Source: Streptomyces clavifer
Lineage (GTDB): Bacteria; Actinomycetota; Actinomycetes; Streptomycetales; Streptomycetaceae
Direction of reading: 5' to 3'
Length of the DNA: 64,000 nucleotides
Assembly: GCA_014651175.1 (NCBI GenBank)
Contig: BMWJ01000018.1
Span: 33,446 to 97,445, forward strand
In this document: in pieces, positions 1-9,187 of the stretch
Layout of the letters: each line of letters opens with the position of its first letter
Numbering within the stretch: the first letter of the stretch is position 1
The notes under the pieces: model-generated
The model's input: only the letters and a program-made list of their open reading frames with translations
Databases searched by the model: none
Told to the model about the DNA's origin: nothing
Program-made: the position numbers and the translations under genes

Positions 1-777
1 CGTGTCTTCGACCGCGTCCTGCCCGCCGCCCAGGTGGCGGAGATGATGACGGTCAAGCCGAACCGCATGAACTACTGGCAGCTCGACGCTGCCACCGCAG
101 GCGCCTCCGCGGACACCGGCAGCGGTCAGAAGCTGACCCTCGCCGGCAACGCCTCGATCTACAACGCGCCCACGGACGATCCGTACTTCGAGGGCCCGTA
201 CCCGATGGTCGGCGCGGGGCACCTGGTGCTCGACGGTGACGGGGACTACGCGTCCACGGCCACCGCTCCCGTCACCGGCGCGGCCAGCTTCACCGCGACG
301 GCCCGCGTGCAGCTCACCACGCTGGACGCGACCGTGCCGCAGACGGTTCTCTCGCTGCCCGGCGCGGCCGCCAACCGGCTCGCGGTCCGCTACCGGCCCG
401 CCGCCGACGCGGAGTCCTCCTCGACGTGGGAACTGGCGGTCGCCGAGTCCGACTCGGCGTCGGCGACGGTGAAGACCTTCACCGACGACCAGACGCTCCC
501 GGACGTCGACATGGCCGGTCAGCACCTCGCCGTGGTCTACGACGCGTTCGCCAACGAGATCCGGCTGTACGTGGCCGGTCAGCTGGCCGACATCGCGCAC
601 GGCACCGACGACACCCTCTGGGGCGCCACCGGGGCACTGCAGGTGGGCCGTTCGGCCCTCGGCGGCGGCAGCGAGTACTTCGCGGGCGCCATCGACGAGG
701 TCCGCGTGTACAGCGGGGCCGCCGACCGGACCGCGATCCAGCAGATGGCCAACGGGACACCGCTCCCGAACATGTGA
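1..777 (+). CDS. LamG/concanavalin-A-like domain protein, C-terminal part (5' end outside window)
   Basis: The reading frame is open from base 1, so this is the tail of a longer gene; the GTG at 34 is probably internal. The first residues read RVFDRVLPAAQVAEMM, the usual last strand and helix of a LamG module (DEVRVFDRVLSAAEVAAL-like). A second complete LamG-type beta-sandwich follows and ends with DEVRVYSGAADRTAIQQMANG. The visible part therefore holds the end of one LamG repeat and one full repeat. LamG domains in actinomycetes occur on secreted or wall-linked proteins and bind carbohydrate or protein; no ligand can be inferred here. A very strong terminator follows directly. It sits just upstream of the RHS toxin gene, a common pairing of large surface proteins, but the terminator argues for separate transcripts. 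Confidence 0.85.
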   Translation, partial: RVFDRVLPAAQVAEMMTVKPNRMNYWQLDAATAGASADTGSGQKLTLAGNASIYNAPTDDPYFEGPYPMVGAGHLVLDGDGDYASTATAPVTGAASFTATARVQLTTLDATVPQTVLSLPGAAANRLAVRYRPAADAESSSTWELAVAESDSASATVKTFTDDQTLPDVDMAGQHLAVVYDAFANEIRLYVAGQLADIAHGTDDTLWGATGALQVGRSALGGGSEYFAGAIDEVRVYSGAADRTAIQQMANGTPLPNM

Positions 778-783
778 TCCCCC

Positions 784-827
784 CGGGCGGGTGTGCCGGT
801 TCCCAGCGGAACCGGCACACCCGCCCG
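784..827. terminator. Strong intrinsic terminator after the LamG gene
   Basis: A perfect 20-bp inverted repeat: left arm 784-803, right arm 808-827, four-base loop (cagc) at 804-807. It lies 7 bases after the LamG stop codon. It also shows that a possible upstream start of the next gene at 793 is inside the hairpin and unlikely. Confidence 0.9.
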
Positions 828-864
828 CTTCAGTCCCATCCCTCACTACGTGCGGAGACACGTG

Positions 865-3800
865 ATGGCATTCAGAGGCCGGTTGTTGAACCGGCGCCTA
901 CCCGGGCGGTTGCTCATGGCGACCGCCCTGGGAATCACCCTCGCCCTGACCGGCAGCACAGTCCAGGCCGTGCCGTCGGCGCCGGGTCAGGAAGGACGCG
1001 GAAGGCCTGGTGTCCAGGACTTCGGCGATCCCGTGGAAGGTAAGGACGCGCAGGCGAAGAAGCGCCCTGCCGACGAGGCGAGGAAGGCCGCCGTCAAGCG
1101 GCTGGACGAGGTTGTCTGGCCGGCCGGCGGCAGCGCGAAGGTCGCCGTGGCCACCACGTCCCCCGTGGAGGAGACCGTCGGCGGGCTGCCCGTCGCGGTC
1201 ACCGCGATCACGTCCAAGACGTCCAAGAAGACCGTGCAGCCGGCCGGTCCGGCCGAGGTCGAGGTCGCCGTACTGCCCGCGAAGCGGGCGGCGGCCATCG
1301 GCGCCGGCGCGCTGATGCACGTCGAGCGCACGGACGCGGCGGTGAAGGCCGCGAAGGTCCGCCTCTCCGTGGACTACGCGAAGTTCGCCGACGCGTACGG
1401 CGGCGACTACGGGGCCCGCCTGCAGCTCGTCCAGCTCCCCGCCTGTGCGGCCGTGGCGACCCCCGGCAGCAAGGCCTGCCCGGAGCAGGCCAGGCCCCTC
1501 GCCACGGTGAACGACGCCGAGGACCGCACCGTCTCGGCCGACGTCCAGGCCACCGCGGCACCCGCCTCGGCCATGACGGCGAAGGCCGCTCCGAGTGCGG
1601 CACCGCTCGTCGCCCTCGCCGCGGGCCCGTCCTCCGCCCAGGGCAGCTACAAGGCGACCGCGCTCGCCCCGTCCGCGAGCTGGAGCGTCGCCAACTCGTC
1701 CGGAGGCTTCAGCTGGAGCTATCCGCTGCGCACGGTCCCCACACCGGGTGGACAGTCGCCGAGCATCGGGCTGGGCTACTCCTCGCAGTCCGCCGACGGC
1801 CGCACCTCGGTGACCAACAACCAGGGCTCCTGGGTCGGTGAGGGCTTCTCGTACGACCCGGGGTACATCGAGCGCCGCTACAAGCCGTGTTCCGACGACG
1901 GGCACTCCACGTCGGCCGAGCAGTGCTGGGCCTTCGACAACGCCACGATCATGCTCAACGGCAGCTCGTCCGAACTCATCAAGGACGACGAGACCGGTGA
2001 CTGGAAGTTCTCGTCCGACGACGGCACCAAGGTCGAGAAGCTGACCGGGGCGACGAACGGCGACAACGACGGCGAGCACTGGAAGGTCACCACCGCCGAC
2101 GGCACGGAGTACTGGTTCGGGCTGAACCGCCTCCCGGGCTGGACCGACGGCAAGGAGACCACGGACTCCACCTGGACCGTGCCCGTCTTCGGCGACGACT
2201 CCGGCGAGCCCTGCTACAACGCCACGTTCACCAGCGCCCACTGCAAGCAGGCCTGGCGCTGGAGCCTGGACCACGTCAAGGACACCCACGGCAACGTGAT
2301 GTCCTACTTCTACGCTCCTGAGACGAACCACTACGCCCTCAACGGCAAGACGGACGTCAACGGCACCGCCTACCACCGCGGCGGCTACCTGAAGCGGGTC
2401 GACTACGGCCAGCGCGACGGCCAGGCCTACGCGGCCAAGGCACCCGCCCGCGTCGTGTTCGACGTGGCCGAACGCTGCCTGCCCACCGACGACTTCGACT
2501 GCGCGGAGTCCAAGCGGACCAAGGCGAACGCGAAGTACTGGCCGGACACCCCCGTCGACCAGGAGTGCAAGGCGTCCACCAAGTGCACCGTGGGCCAGAC
2601 GTTCTGGACCACGAAGCGACTGACGGGCATCACCACCCAGATGCGCAAGAACGCCACCGAGTACCAGGACGTGGACGCGTGGACCTTCACCCACCTGTTC
2701 ACCGACAACGGTGACGACTCCAAGACCCTCTGGCTGTCGAAGATCGACCACGAGGGCCGGGTCGGCACGGCGGCGAAGCTGCCGACGCTCGAACTCTACG
2801 GCGAGCAGCTCGTCAACCGCGTCGACGCCATCGGCGACAACATCGCCCCCTTCCACCGCTTCCGGCTCGCGGCAGTCCTCAGCGAGACGGGTGCGCAGCT
2901 GGACGTCAACTACGCGGCGACCGACTGCACCAAGGCCGCCCTGCCCAAGCCGGGCGAGTCGGCCAAGCGCTGCTACCCGGTGAAGTGGGCCCCGCCCGGC
3001 ACGGTCGAACCGATCACGGACTGGTTCCACAAGTACGTCGTCGCCGAGATCGTCGAGACCGACCGCACGGGAGGCGGCGACAGCCTCGTCACCCGCTACG
3101 ACTACCAGGGTGACGCGGCCTGGCGCAAGGCGAAGCCGGACGGCATCACGGAGGACAAGTACCTCACGTGGGGCGGCTGGCAGGGCTACGGCAAGGTCAA
3201 GGTGACCAGCGGCAGCGCCGACAAGCAGACCTCGCGGATCGACTACACGTATCTGCAGGGCATGGACGGCGACAAGGACCCGGACGGCGGGACCCGTTCG
3301 GTGAAGGTCAAGGACTCCACGGGTGCGGAGTACACCTCCTCGGAGGAGTTCACCGGCCACCAGCTGGAGGCCACCACCTACGACGGAACCAAGGCCGTTT
3401 CCAGGACGATCAGTACGCCCTGGAAATACACCACGGCCACCCAGACCCGCAGCTGGGGCACCACTCATGCGGTGATCGTGCGTTCCGATGTCGAGCGCGG
3501 CTTCAGCCTGCTGTCCGACGGGACCTGGCGCGAGTCGAAGGTCACGACCAAGTACGACACCACGAAGGGCACCGGCCGCGTTGTCGAGGTCGACGATCAG
3601 GGCGACGTCTCCACGACCACTGACGACACCTGTGTCCGCACGTGGTACGTCGACAACACCGCCACCAACCTTCTCACCCTGCCCTCGCGCAGCGAGTCGG
3701 TAGGCGTCAAGTGCTCGGCCACCCCGGACCGCAAGACACAGGTCCACGCGGACGAGCGCACTTCGTACGACGGCAAGGCGTTCGGTGAGGCCCCGACCAA

Positions 3801-6800
3801 GGGCGACGCCACGAAGACCGAGCGTCTGACCGCTCACAACGGAACCACGGGCACCTACCAGGTCACCGGCACGACGACCTACGACGCCTTCGGCCGCCCG
3901 CTGTCGCAGAAGGATGCGAACCTGGCGGAGACGAAGACCGCGTACACGGACGTCAACGGCCTCATCTCGCAGACCAAGAGCACCAACGCGCTGAACCACG
4001 TCACGACCACCGACTACGCCCCCGCGTGGGGCATGTCGGCGGGCCAGACCGACCCGAACGGCAAGCGCACCGACCTGGCCTACGACGGCCTGGGCCGCCT
4101 GACCTCGGTCTGGCTCCCGGACCGCGCGAAGACCCAGACCCCGAGCATCAAGTACTCGTACAACGTCCGGCGCGACAAGGTCGTCGCGATCAAGACGGAG
4201 AAGATCGAGAACGACGGTTCCTACGGCGCGGAGTACCAGCTGTACGACGGTCTGCTGCGGCCGCGGCAGATTCAGACGGAGGGCCCCGGCGGCACGCGCA
4301 TGGTTGCCGACTCCTTCTACGACGGCAGCGGCAAGGTCAAGAAGACCAACGCCACGTACAACGCTGCCGGAGTCGCGTCGGACGAGCTGTTGATCGTCCA
4401 CAACGGCGAGGTCGGTCAGCAGAGTCTGCTGGAGTACGACGGTCTCGGCCGCTCGACTGCACAGATCATGGCGGTCTCCGGTGTCGAGCAGTGGCGCACC
4501 ACGACGGCGTACGACGGGGAGCGGACGACGGTCGACCCGCCGGCCGGAGGCGTTCCGACCACCACGGTGAACGACGCCTCGGGTAACACCAAGGAGATCT
4601 GGCACTACCGGGGGGCCTCCCCGAACCCTCTGTCGGGCTACGACGTCACCAAGTACACGTTCACGCCGAAGAACGAGCTCGAGACGGTCGTCGACGCCAA
4701 GGGCAACGTGTGGCGCTACGAGTACGACCAGCTGGGCCGCAAGACGAAGAGCGTGGATCCGGACGCGGGTACGTCGACCACTGAATACGACGCGCTCGAC
4801 CGTCCCGTCTCGTCCACGGACGGCCGGGGCAAGAAGCTCTCCACGGTCTACGACAAGCTCGGCCGTACCCTGTCCACCTGGGAAGGCGAGCCCACCACGG
4901 GCACCAGGCTCACGGAGACCCGATACGACAAGGCCGGTCTGCTGGGCCAGGCATGGGCCGACATCAGCCACATCTCTCCGACGGAGTCATTCGGAACGGT
5001 CGTCCAGACGATGGACGACTTCTACCGCCCGCTGCAGACGAACTACGTGGTGCCCGCATCTCAGGGTTCGCTCGCCGGCACGTACAGCTTCACCTCGGCG
5101 TACAACCGTGACGGCACGGTCCAGTCGACCGGTCTGCCCGCGGCAGGGGACCTGCCGGCCGAGGTGCTGGTCACCGGGTACGACTCCCTGCAGCGTCCGA
5201 CGACGCTGACGGGCTCGACCCCTTATGTCACCGGCACCGTCTACTCCGACGAGAGCCACGTCCAGCAGCTGGAGCTCTCCACCGGGAGCGGCAAGAAGGT
5301 CTGGCAGACCTTCGACTACGAGACCGGTACGGACAGGCTGACCCGCTCGGTGGTCGATGTGGCCGGGGCGTCCGCACCGGCCAAGGAGTCCAACTACTCC
5401 TACGACCAGGCAGGAAACGTCCTCTCCATCTCGGACACGGCCAATTCGGCCAAGCCTGATGTCCAGTGCTTCGCCTACGACGCGCGCCAGCGCCTGGCCG
5501 AGGCATGGAGTCCGGCATCGACCGTGGCGAACGCAGGAGGCAGTGGAACCACCGGATCCGTGGCTCCGGTGGAGGGCTCGGGACCGACGGCATGCCAGGC
5601 CGCTCCGGGTGCGAACCCACTGGGCGGCCCGGCGCCGTACTGGAAGTCGTACACCACGGACGCCATCGGCAACCGCACGTCCGAGACGGTGCACGACACG
5701 GCCCTCGACGCAGCACAGAACATCACGCGCGACTACACCTACGGTGGTGCCGGAGCCCTCGGCGACGGTCCGCACCAGGTGACGAAGGCTGTCGAAAGCA
5801 CTCCTACGGGTGACCGTCAGTCCACCTACGAGTACGACGACAGCGGCAGCGCCACCAAGCGCACCATCGGCGGCAACGCCCAGATCCTGGAATGGACGGC
5901 AACCGGCAGGCTCGCCAAGGCGAAGGAGGCCAACGGCTCCGAGACGACCTACCTGTACGGCAGCGACGGCAGCCGGGTCCAGCGCAAGGATTCCACGGGC
6001 ACGACCGTGTACCTGCCCGGCATGGAGCTCAAGCTCTCGGCCGACGGTACGAAGAAGGAAGCCACGCGCTACTACGGGCACGCCGGTCAGACGGTCGCGA
6101 TTCGGGCGAACGACGGCAAGGTGTCCTTCCTCGCATCCGACCATCACGGCACGGGCGAACTCGCGATCGACTCCGCGACCGGGGCGGTCACCCAGCGCCG
6201 CTTCGACCCCTACGGCGTCGAGCGCGGTGAGGCCACCGGCAGCTGGCCGGGGGAAAAGGGCTTCGTCGGCGGCACCATCGACAAGTCGACCGGCCTGACC
6301 CACCTGGGCGCTCGTGAATACGACGCGGCCATAGGCAAGTTCATCTCCGTCGACCCGCTGATCGACTACACACAACCGCAGCAGATCAACGGATACGCCT
6401 ACGCGAACAACAGCCCGGTCACCCATGCCGACCCGAGCGGCATGGCCATTCCCGAGTGCATGCAAGGGCTCATCGAGTGCCGGGGAGGCATGCCGGTCAC
6501 CGGCGGGAAGTCCGACCCGGTGAAGCAGGCCGAGCAGAACTCCAACGAGGCCGGTGCCGCACTGGCGGGTGCGCAGGGCCAGCAGTCCGCCGCGAAGCAG
6601 CGCATCAAGTCCTCGGCCAAGGCCCTGGTCAAGATTGCCCGGGACATCCTCGGCGTCGACGCGGCGCTCGACTGCGTCTCCAGCGGTGACATGGGTGCCT
6701 GCGGCGAGACGCTGCTCAACATCGCGGGCAGCTTCGCAGGAGGTCTCGCCGGAAAGATCCTGGCCAAGTACGGCGCTCCGTGGAACTGGGCCAAGGGAGC

Positions 6801-7767
6801 CAGACTCGCCAAGCGAGTGGTCGGACTGGTCGGCGACCTCGTCGGCGGCGTCAAGGACCTGTGGAATTCCAGCAAGGCGGTCAGCAAGGCAAGGGACGGT
6901 GTGGCCAGGGCCAAGGACGCACTGGCCGCGGCCAAGAAGAAGGCCGCCGCCGCCCTCAAGAAGGGTGACGGTTCCTGCCCGGTCAAGCCGGCCAACCACA
7001 GCTTCCTTCCGGGCACGAAGGTTCTGCTCGCCGATGGCACCACGAAGCCGATCGAGGACGTCGAGCTCGGTGACAAGGTCACCGTCACCGATCCCGAGAC
7101 CGGCGAGACGACCCTGCGTGAGGTCGTCGGTACGATCGTGACCGAGGACGACAAGCACTTCGTCGACCTTGCGATGCGAAACGAATCCGGCGCACAGGAA
7201 TCCCTGGTTTCGACGACGACCCACCCGTTCTGGGCAGTCTCCGAGGGCCGCTGGATCGAGGCCGGGGACCTGCGCCCCGGCATGACCCTGCGTACGGCGG
7301 ACGGCGACACGGTCACCCTCGCGGAAACCCGCTACTTCGAGAAGCGTCAGCGGACCCACGACCTGACGGTGTCCGGGGTACACACGTACTACGTGGCGGC
7401 GGGGGCTACGCCGGTCCTGGTTCACAACTGCGGTCTTATTGATGAAGACCACGTTCATGTGAACAGTCTGAACGAGGGGCGTGACGTAGCCAGGGCACAG
7501 GCGGGCCTGGGGGATGACGCAGTTCCGTTCAAGCAGGAACTGGGGCCCATGAAGGACAAGGTCTACTCGGGAATGCAGAGCCCGGATGGGCTGCGTGGCT
7601 GGAGGATGGACTTTGATCCAAAATCACCCAAGGGTGTGCACATCAACTGGTGGGACAAGACCAGCGGCCCCAAGCGGAGTTCTGGCTGGAGAAATGGGGC
7701 TGTCATACTGGATGGCATGACAGAGGGTGGCTATCGTGCCATCATGAACCGCTTCCCGCACACTTAG
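865..7767 (+). CDS. Secreted RHS/YD-repeat polymorphic toxin with Hint pretoxin domain
   Basis: A 2300-residue protein. A signal peptide (about residues 1-33) has basic MAFRGRLLNRRLPGR followed by a hydrophobic stretch ending near VQA. The middle holds many YD repeats such as YDGLGRLTSVW and YDQLGRKTKSVD. The RHS core (DKSTGLTHLGAREYDAAIGK, FISVDPL) is near residues 1805-1835. A Lys/Ala-rich helical linker precedes a Hint domain at about residues 2046-2190, which opens with SFLPGTKVLLADGT and ends with the self-cleavage motif PVLVHNC. The last ~110 residues form the toxin domain, carrying GWRMDFDPK and HINWWD; I cannot assign its family. ATG 865 has GGAG at 854-857, and GTG 862 is an equally possible start. 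RHS proteins form a shell holding a variable C-terminal toxin used against competitors. GC falls at the toxin domain (34 of 60 bases on 7441-7500 against 44 of 60 on 3061-3120), as expected for an exchanged cassette. Confidence 0.92.
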   Translation: MAFRGRLLNRRLPGRLLMATALGITLALTGSTVQAVPSAPGQEGRGRPGVQDFGDPVEGKDAQAKKRPADEARKAAVKRLDEVVWPAGGSAKVAVATTSPVEETVGGLPVAVTAITSKTSKKTVQPAGPAEVEVAVLPAKRAAAIGAGALMHVERTDAAVKAAKVRLSVDYAKFADAYGGDYGARLQLVQLPACAAVATPGSKACPEQARPLATVNDAEDRTVSADVQATAAPASAMTAKAAPSAAPLVALAAGPSSAQGSYKATALAPSASWSVANSSGGFSWSYPLRTVPTPGGQSPSIGLGYSSQSADGRTSVTNNQGSWVGEGFSYDPGYIERRYKPCSDDGHSTSAEQCWAFDNATIMLNGSSSELIKDDETGDWKFSSDDGTKVEKLTGATNGDNDGEHWKVTTADGTEYWFGLNRLPGWTDGKETTDSTWTVPVFGDDSGEPCYNATFTSAHCKQAWRWSLDHVKDTHGNVMSYFYAPETNHYALNGKTDVNGTAYHRGGYLKRVDYGQRDGQAYAAKAPARVVFDVAERCLPTDDFDCAESKRTKANAKYWPDTPVDQECKASTKCTVGQTFWTTKRLTGITTQMRKNATEYQDVDAWTFTHLFTDNGDDSKTLWLSKIDHEGRVGTAAKLPTLELYGEQLVNRVDAIGDNIAPFHRFRLAAVLSETGAQLDVNYAATDCTKAALPKPGESAKRCYPVKWAPPGTVEPITDWFHKYVVAEIVETDRTGGGDSLVTRYDYQGDAAWRKAKPDGITEDKYLTWGGWQGYGKVKVTSGSADKQTSRIDYTYLQGMDGDKDPDGGTRSVKVKDSTGAEYTSSEEFTGHQLEATTYDGTKAVSRTISTPWKYTTATQTRSWGTTHAVIVRSDVERGFSLLSDGTWRESKVTTKYDTTKGTGRVVEVDDQGDVSTTTDDTCVRTWYVDNTATNLLTLPSRSESVGVKCSATPDRKTQVHADERTSYDGKAFGEAPTKGDATKTERLTAHNGTTGTYQVTGTTTYDAFGRPLSQKDANLAETKTAYTDVNGLISQTKSTNALNHVTTTDYAPAWGMSAGQTDPNGKRTDLAYDGLGRLTSVWLPDRAKTQTPSIKYSYNVRRDKVVAIKTEKIENDGSYGAEYQLYDGLLRPRQIQTEGPGGTRMVADSFYDGSGKVKKTNATYNAAGVASDELLIVHNGEVGQQSLLEYDGLGRSTAQIMAVSGVEQWRTTTAYDGERTTVDPPAGGVPTTTVNDASGNTKEIWHYRGASPNPLSGYDVTKYTFTPKNELETVVDAKGNVWRYEYDQLGRKTKSVDPDAGTSTTEYDALDRPVSSTDGRGKKLSTVYDKLGRTLSTWEGEPTTGTRLTETRYDKAGLLGQAWADISHISPTESFGTVVQTMDDFYRPLQTNYVVPASQGSLAGTYSFTSAYNRDGTVQSTGLPAAGDLPAEVLVTGYDSLQRPTTLTGSTPYVTGTVYSDESHVQQLELSTGSGKKVWQTFDYETGTDRLTRSVVDVAGASAPAKESNYSYDQAGNVLSISDTANSAKPDVQCFAYDARQRLAEAWSPASTVANAGGSGTTGSVAPVEGSGPTACQAAPGANPLGGPAPYWKSYTTDAIGNRTSETVHDTALDAAQNITRDYTYGGAGALGDGPHQVTKAVESTPTGDRQSTYEYDDSGSATKRTIGGNAQILEWTATGRLAKAKEANGSETTYLYGSDGSRVQRKDSTGTTVYLPGMELKLSADGTKKEATRYYGHAGQTVAIRANDGKVSFLASDHHGTGELAIDSATGAVTQRRFDPYGVERGEATGSWPGEKGFVGGTIDKSTGLTHLGAREYDAAIGKFISVDPLIDYTQPQQINGYAYANNSPVTHADPSGMAIPECMQGLIECRGGMPVTGGKSDPVKQAEQNSNEAGAALAGAQGQQSAAKQRIKSSAKALVKIARDILGVDAALDCVSSGDMGACGETLLNIAGSFAGGLAGKILAKYGAPWNWAKGARLAKRVVGLVGDLVGGVKDLWNSSKAVSKARDGVARAKDALAAAKKKAAAALKKGDGSCPVKPANHSFLPGTKVLLADGTTKPIEDVELGDKVTVTDPETGETTLREVVGTIVTEDDKHFVDLAMRNESGAQESLVSTTTHPFWAVSEGRWIEAGDLRPGMTLRTADGDTVTLAETRYFEKRQRTHDLTVSGVHTYYVAAGATPVLVHNCGLIDEDHVHVNSLNEGRDVARAQAGLGDDAVPFKQELGPMKDKVYSGMQSPDGLRGWRMDFDPKSPKGVHINWWDKTSGPKRSSGWRNGAVILDGMTEGGYRAIMNRFPHT

Positions 7768-7774
7768 GCCAGGT

Positions 7775-8209
7775 ATGAACTACATCGAGAGCGAACACTT
7801 GGCACAGTGGATCTCATCTGGGCGTGCCTCGGTGCCACCGCAAGAGGCCTGCGTGAAGTTTCACGACTACCTGGTCGAGTTCCCATGGTTGCCGACTCGA
7901 CTGGATTGGCGCAACATTGACCATGAGGAAGTTGATGCATCGGATGTGAGCGAGGATGAATTTGTGTCGCGTGCTCTGCGATACAGGGTCGGCTCGCATT
8001 CGCATCTGCTCGCCCTGTTCTCCCCTGAGCAACCGGGAATCATCTGCTCGATGTCGGACGGGCTTTCCAATTTGGATTTCATCTTTTGGAAAGCGCCAGG
8101 AATCCGGTACTTTTGTGGAATTGATCTCGACCCTTCGGGAGTGCCTCAGTACCACTATGAGGACTTTGGGGAGTTCGATGGTTTCGCCAAGGTGACGTTC
8201 CGGCTGTAG
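7775..8209 (+). CDS. Putative immunity protein for the RHS toxin
   Basis: A 144-residue acidic cytosolic protein with no signal peptide or membrane segment, starting 7 bases after the toxin stop codon. Position, size and acidity fit a cognate immunity protein, but I do not recognise the family. Its base composition (32 of 60 G/C on 7921-7980) is as low as that of the toxin domain and far below the surrounding genes, so toxin and immunity genes probably moved together. AGG just before ATG 7775 is a modest ribosome site; translation may be coupled to the toxin gene. A terminator-like hairpin follows. Function is inferred from context only. Confidence 0.65.
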   Translation: MNYIESEHLAQWISSGRASVPPQEACVKFHDYLVEFPWLPTRLDWRNIDHEEVDASDVSEDEFVSRALRYRVGSHSHLLALFSPEQPGIICSMSDGLSNLDFIFWKAPGIRYFCGIDLDPSGVPQYHYEDFGEFDGFAKVTFRL

Positions 8210-8221
8210 TGCAGAGTAGGC

Positions 8222-8269
8222 GTGTGCCCTGTGCAGGAAGATTTCCATCTCCGATTGCGTAGGGCACAC
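8222..8269. terminator. Stem-loop after the toxin-immunity pair
   Basis: A perfect 9-bp inverted repeat, GTGTGCCCT at 8222-8230 and AGGGCACAC at 8261-8269, extendable past one mismatch by GG/CC. It encloses a 30-base loop. It lies 13 bases past the immunity stop codon. The long loop is unusual for a simple terminator. Confidence 0.5.
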
Positions 8270-8340
8270 ACCCGCACGGGTGGACGGTTCGGCCCGTTTG
8301 CGTGACGCCTCTCGATACTGTCGCAAGCGCGTATGTGAAG

Positions 8341-8363
8341 CCCCGCCAGGTGTTCTGGCGGGG
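8341..8363. terminator. GC-rich hairpin, probable terminator
   Basis: CCCCGCCAG (8341-8349) pairs perfectly with CTGGCGGGG (8355-8363) around a five-base loop. It stands alone in an intergenic stretch and could end transcription from either side. Confidence 0.5.
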
Positions 8364-9187
8364 GGGGCTTCTGGGTTCCCTGACGGCGCAGTTGACGGCC
8401 GCCTCGGCGAACAGGTGCTGCTCCGTGGGGCATTTCCTCGCTGTCTACGGTGGTTGGTTGACGGGCTGCCGGACCGTTCAGGGCAACGTCGAGGACGTCG
8501 CGGGCTTGGTCTTGGAGGTGGCGCCATGGGGGCGAGGCCCCATGAGGGCAGTGTGGCTGTGTCGTAGCCGAGTTCCAGGAAGCGGAGGCTGCGGAGTCCG
8601 ACCTGGCGGTTGAGGGTCTGGACGGTGAGGGTGAAGCCGGTCTGCTCGATTGGCCGGCCGGTGATCGTCGTGACTTTGTGGTCGACCCCGGGTCAAGCCC
8701 CTTTGGCGGTGGCGCGTTCGGCGTGCCGGTCCAAGGCAAGTTCGAGCGTTGATGCCGGAAGCGGGGAGGGCGATGCGCTGCATTGGAGGGCGCATCCTCC
8801 CGTCACCCCTTCGCAATCGGCGCTGCGCTGTCGATAGCGATGTCCATACAGCCGCCCTCTGCGCCCTTGATGGCGACCGCGACCGAGGGCACCGTGTCCG
8901 GCTTGGACCGCACGTGTTAGTCCGAGTATCGAACGTGGAAGCCGATTTGCCTTCTTGCGTATTCGACCGCCCATGCGAACCCTCATACCAGAGCGGGACG
9001 CATGGTGGGCAAGTTCGACAACTGCGCGGCGGGCACGGGCGATACGCGACTACCGTGTGTTGCCGGTGATCAACGGTGGGCTCCTATCGGTCGAGCCCGT
9101 CCGGCCGTTGACCCGGGCCTGACCGACCACCGTAGGTGTCACCACACGAATGCCGATTCCTGGTGCCCCCACGTACCGAGGACGATG
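8364..9187. other. Intergenic stretch, no convincing gene
   Basis: Between the hairpin at 8341-8363 and the conservon I see no reading frame with believable codon use on either strand. Short frames around 8500-8760 look like degraded coding sequence, but I could not match them to a family. The conservon promoter should lie near the right end. Confidence 0.4.

Noticed and set aside
898-7458. Long open frames on the minus strand opposite the RHS gene
   Set aside because: They are Arg/Ala/Gly/Val-rich antisense frames of a GC-rich gene with no recognisable motif; the plus-strand RHS gene explains the region.
8500-8990. Possible small genes on either strand between the toxin cassette and the conservon
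   Set aside because: Frames overlap each other on both strands, lack ribosome sites and show no family motif.
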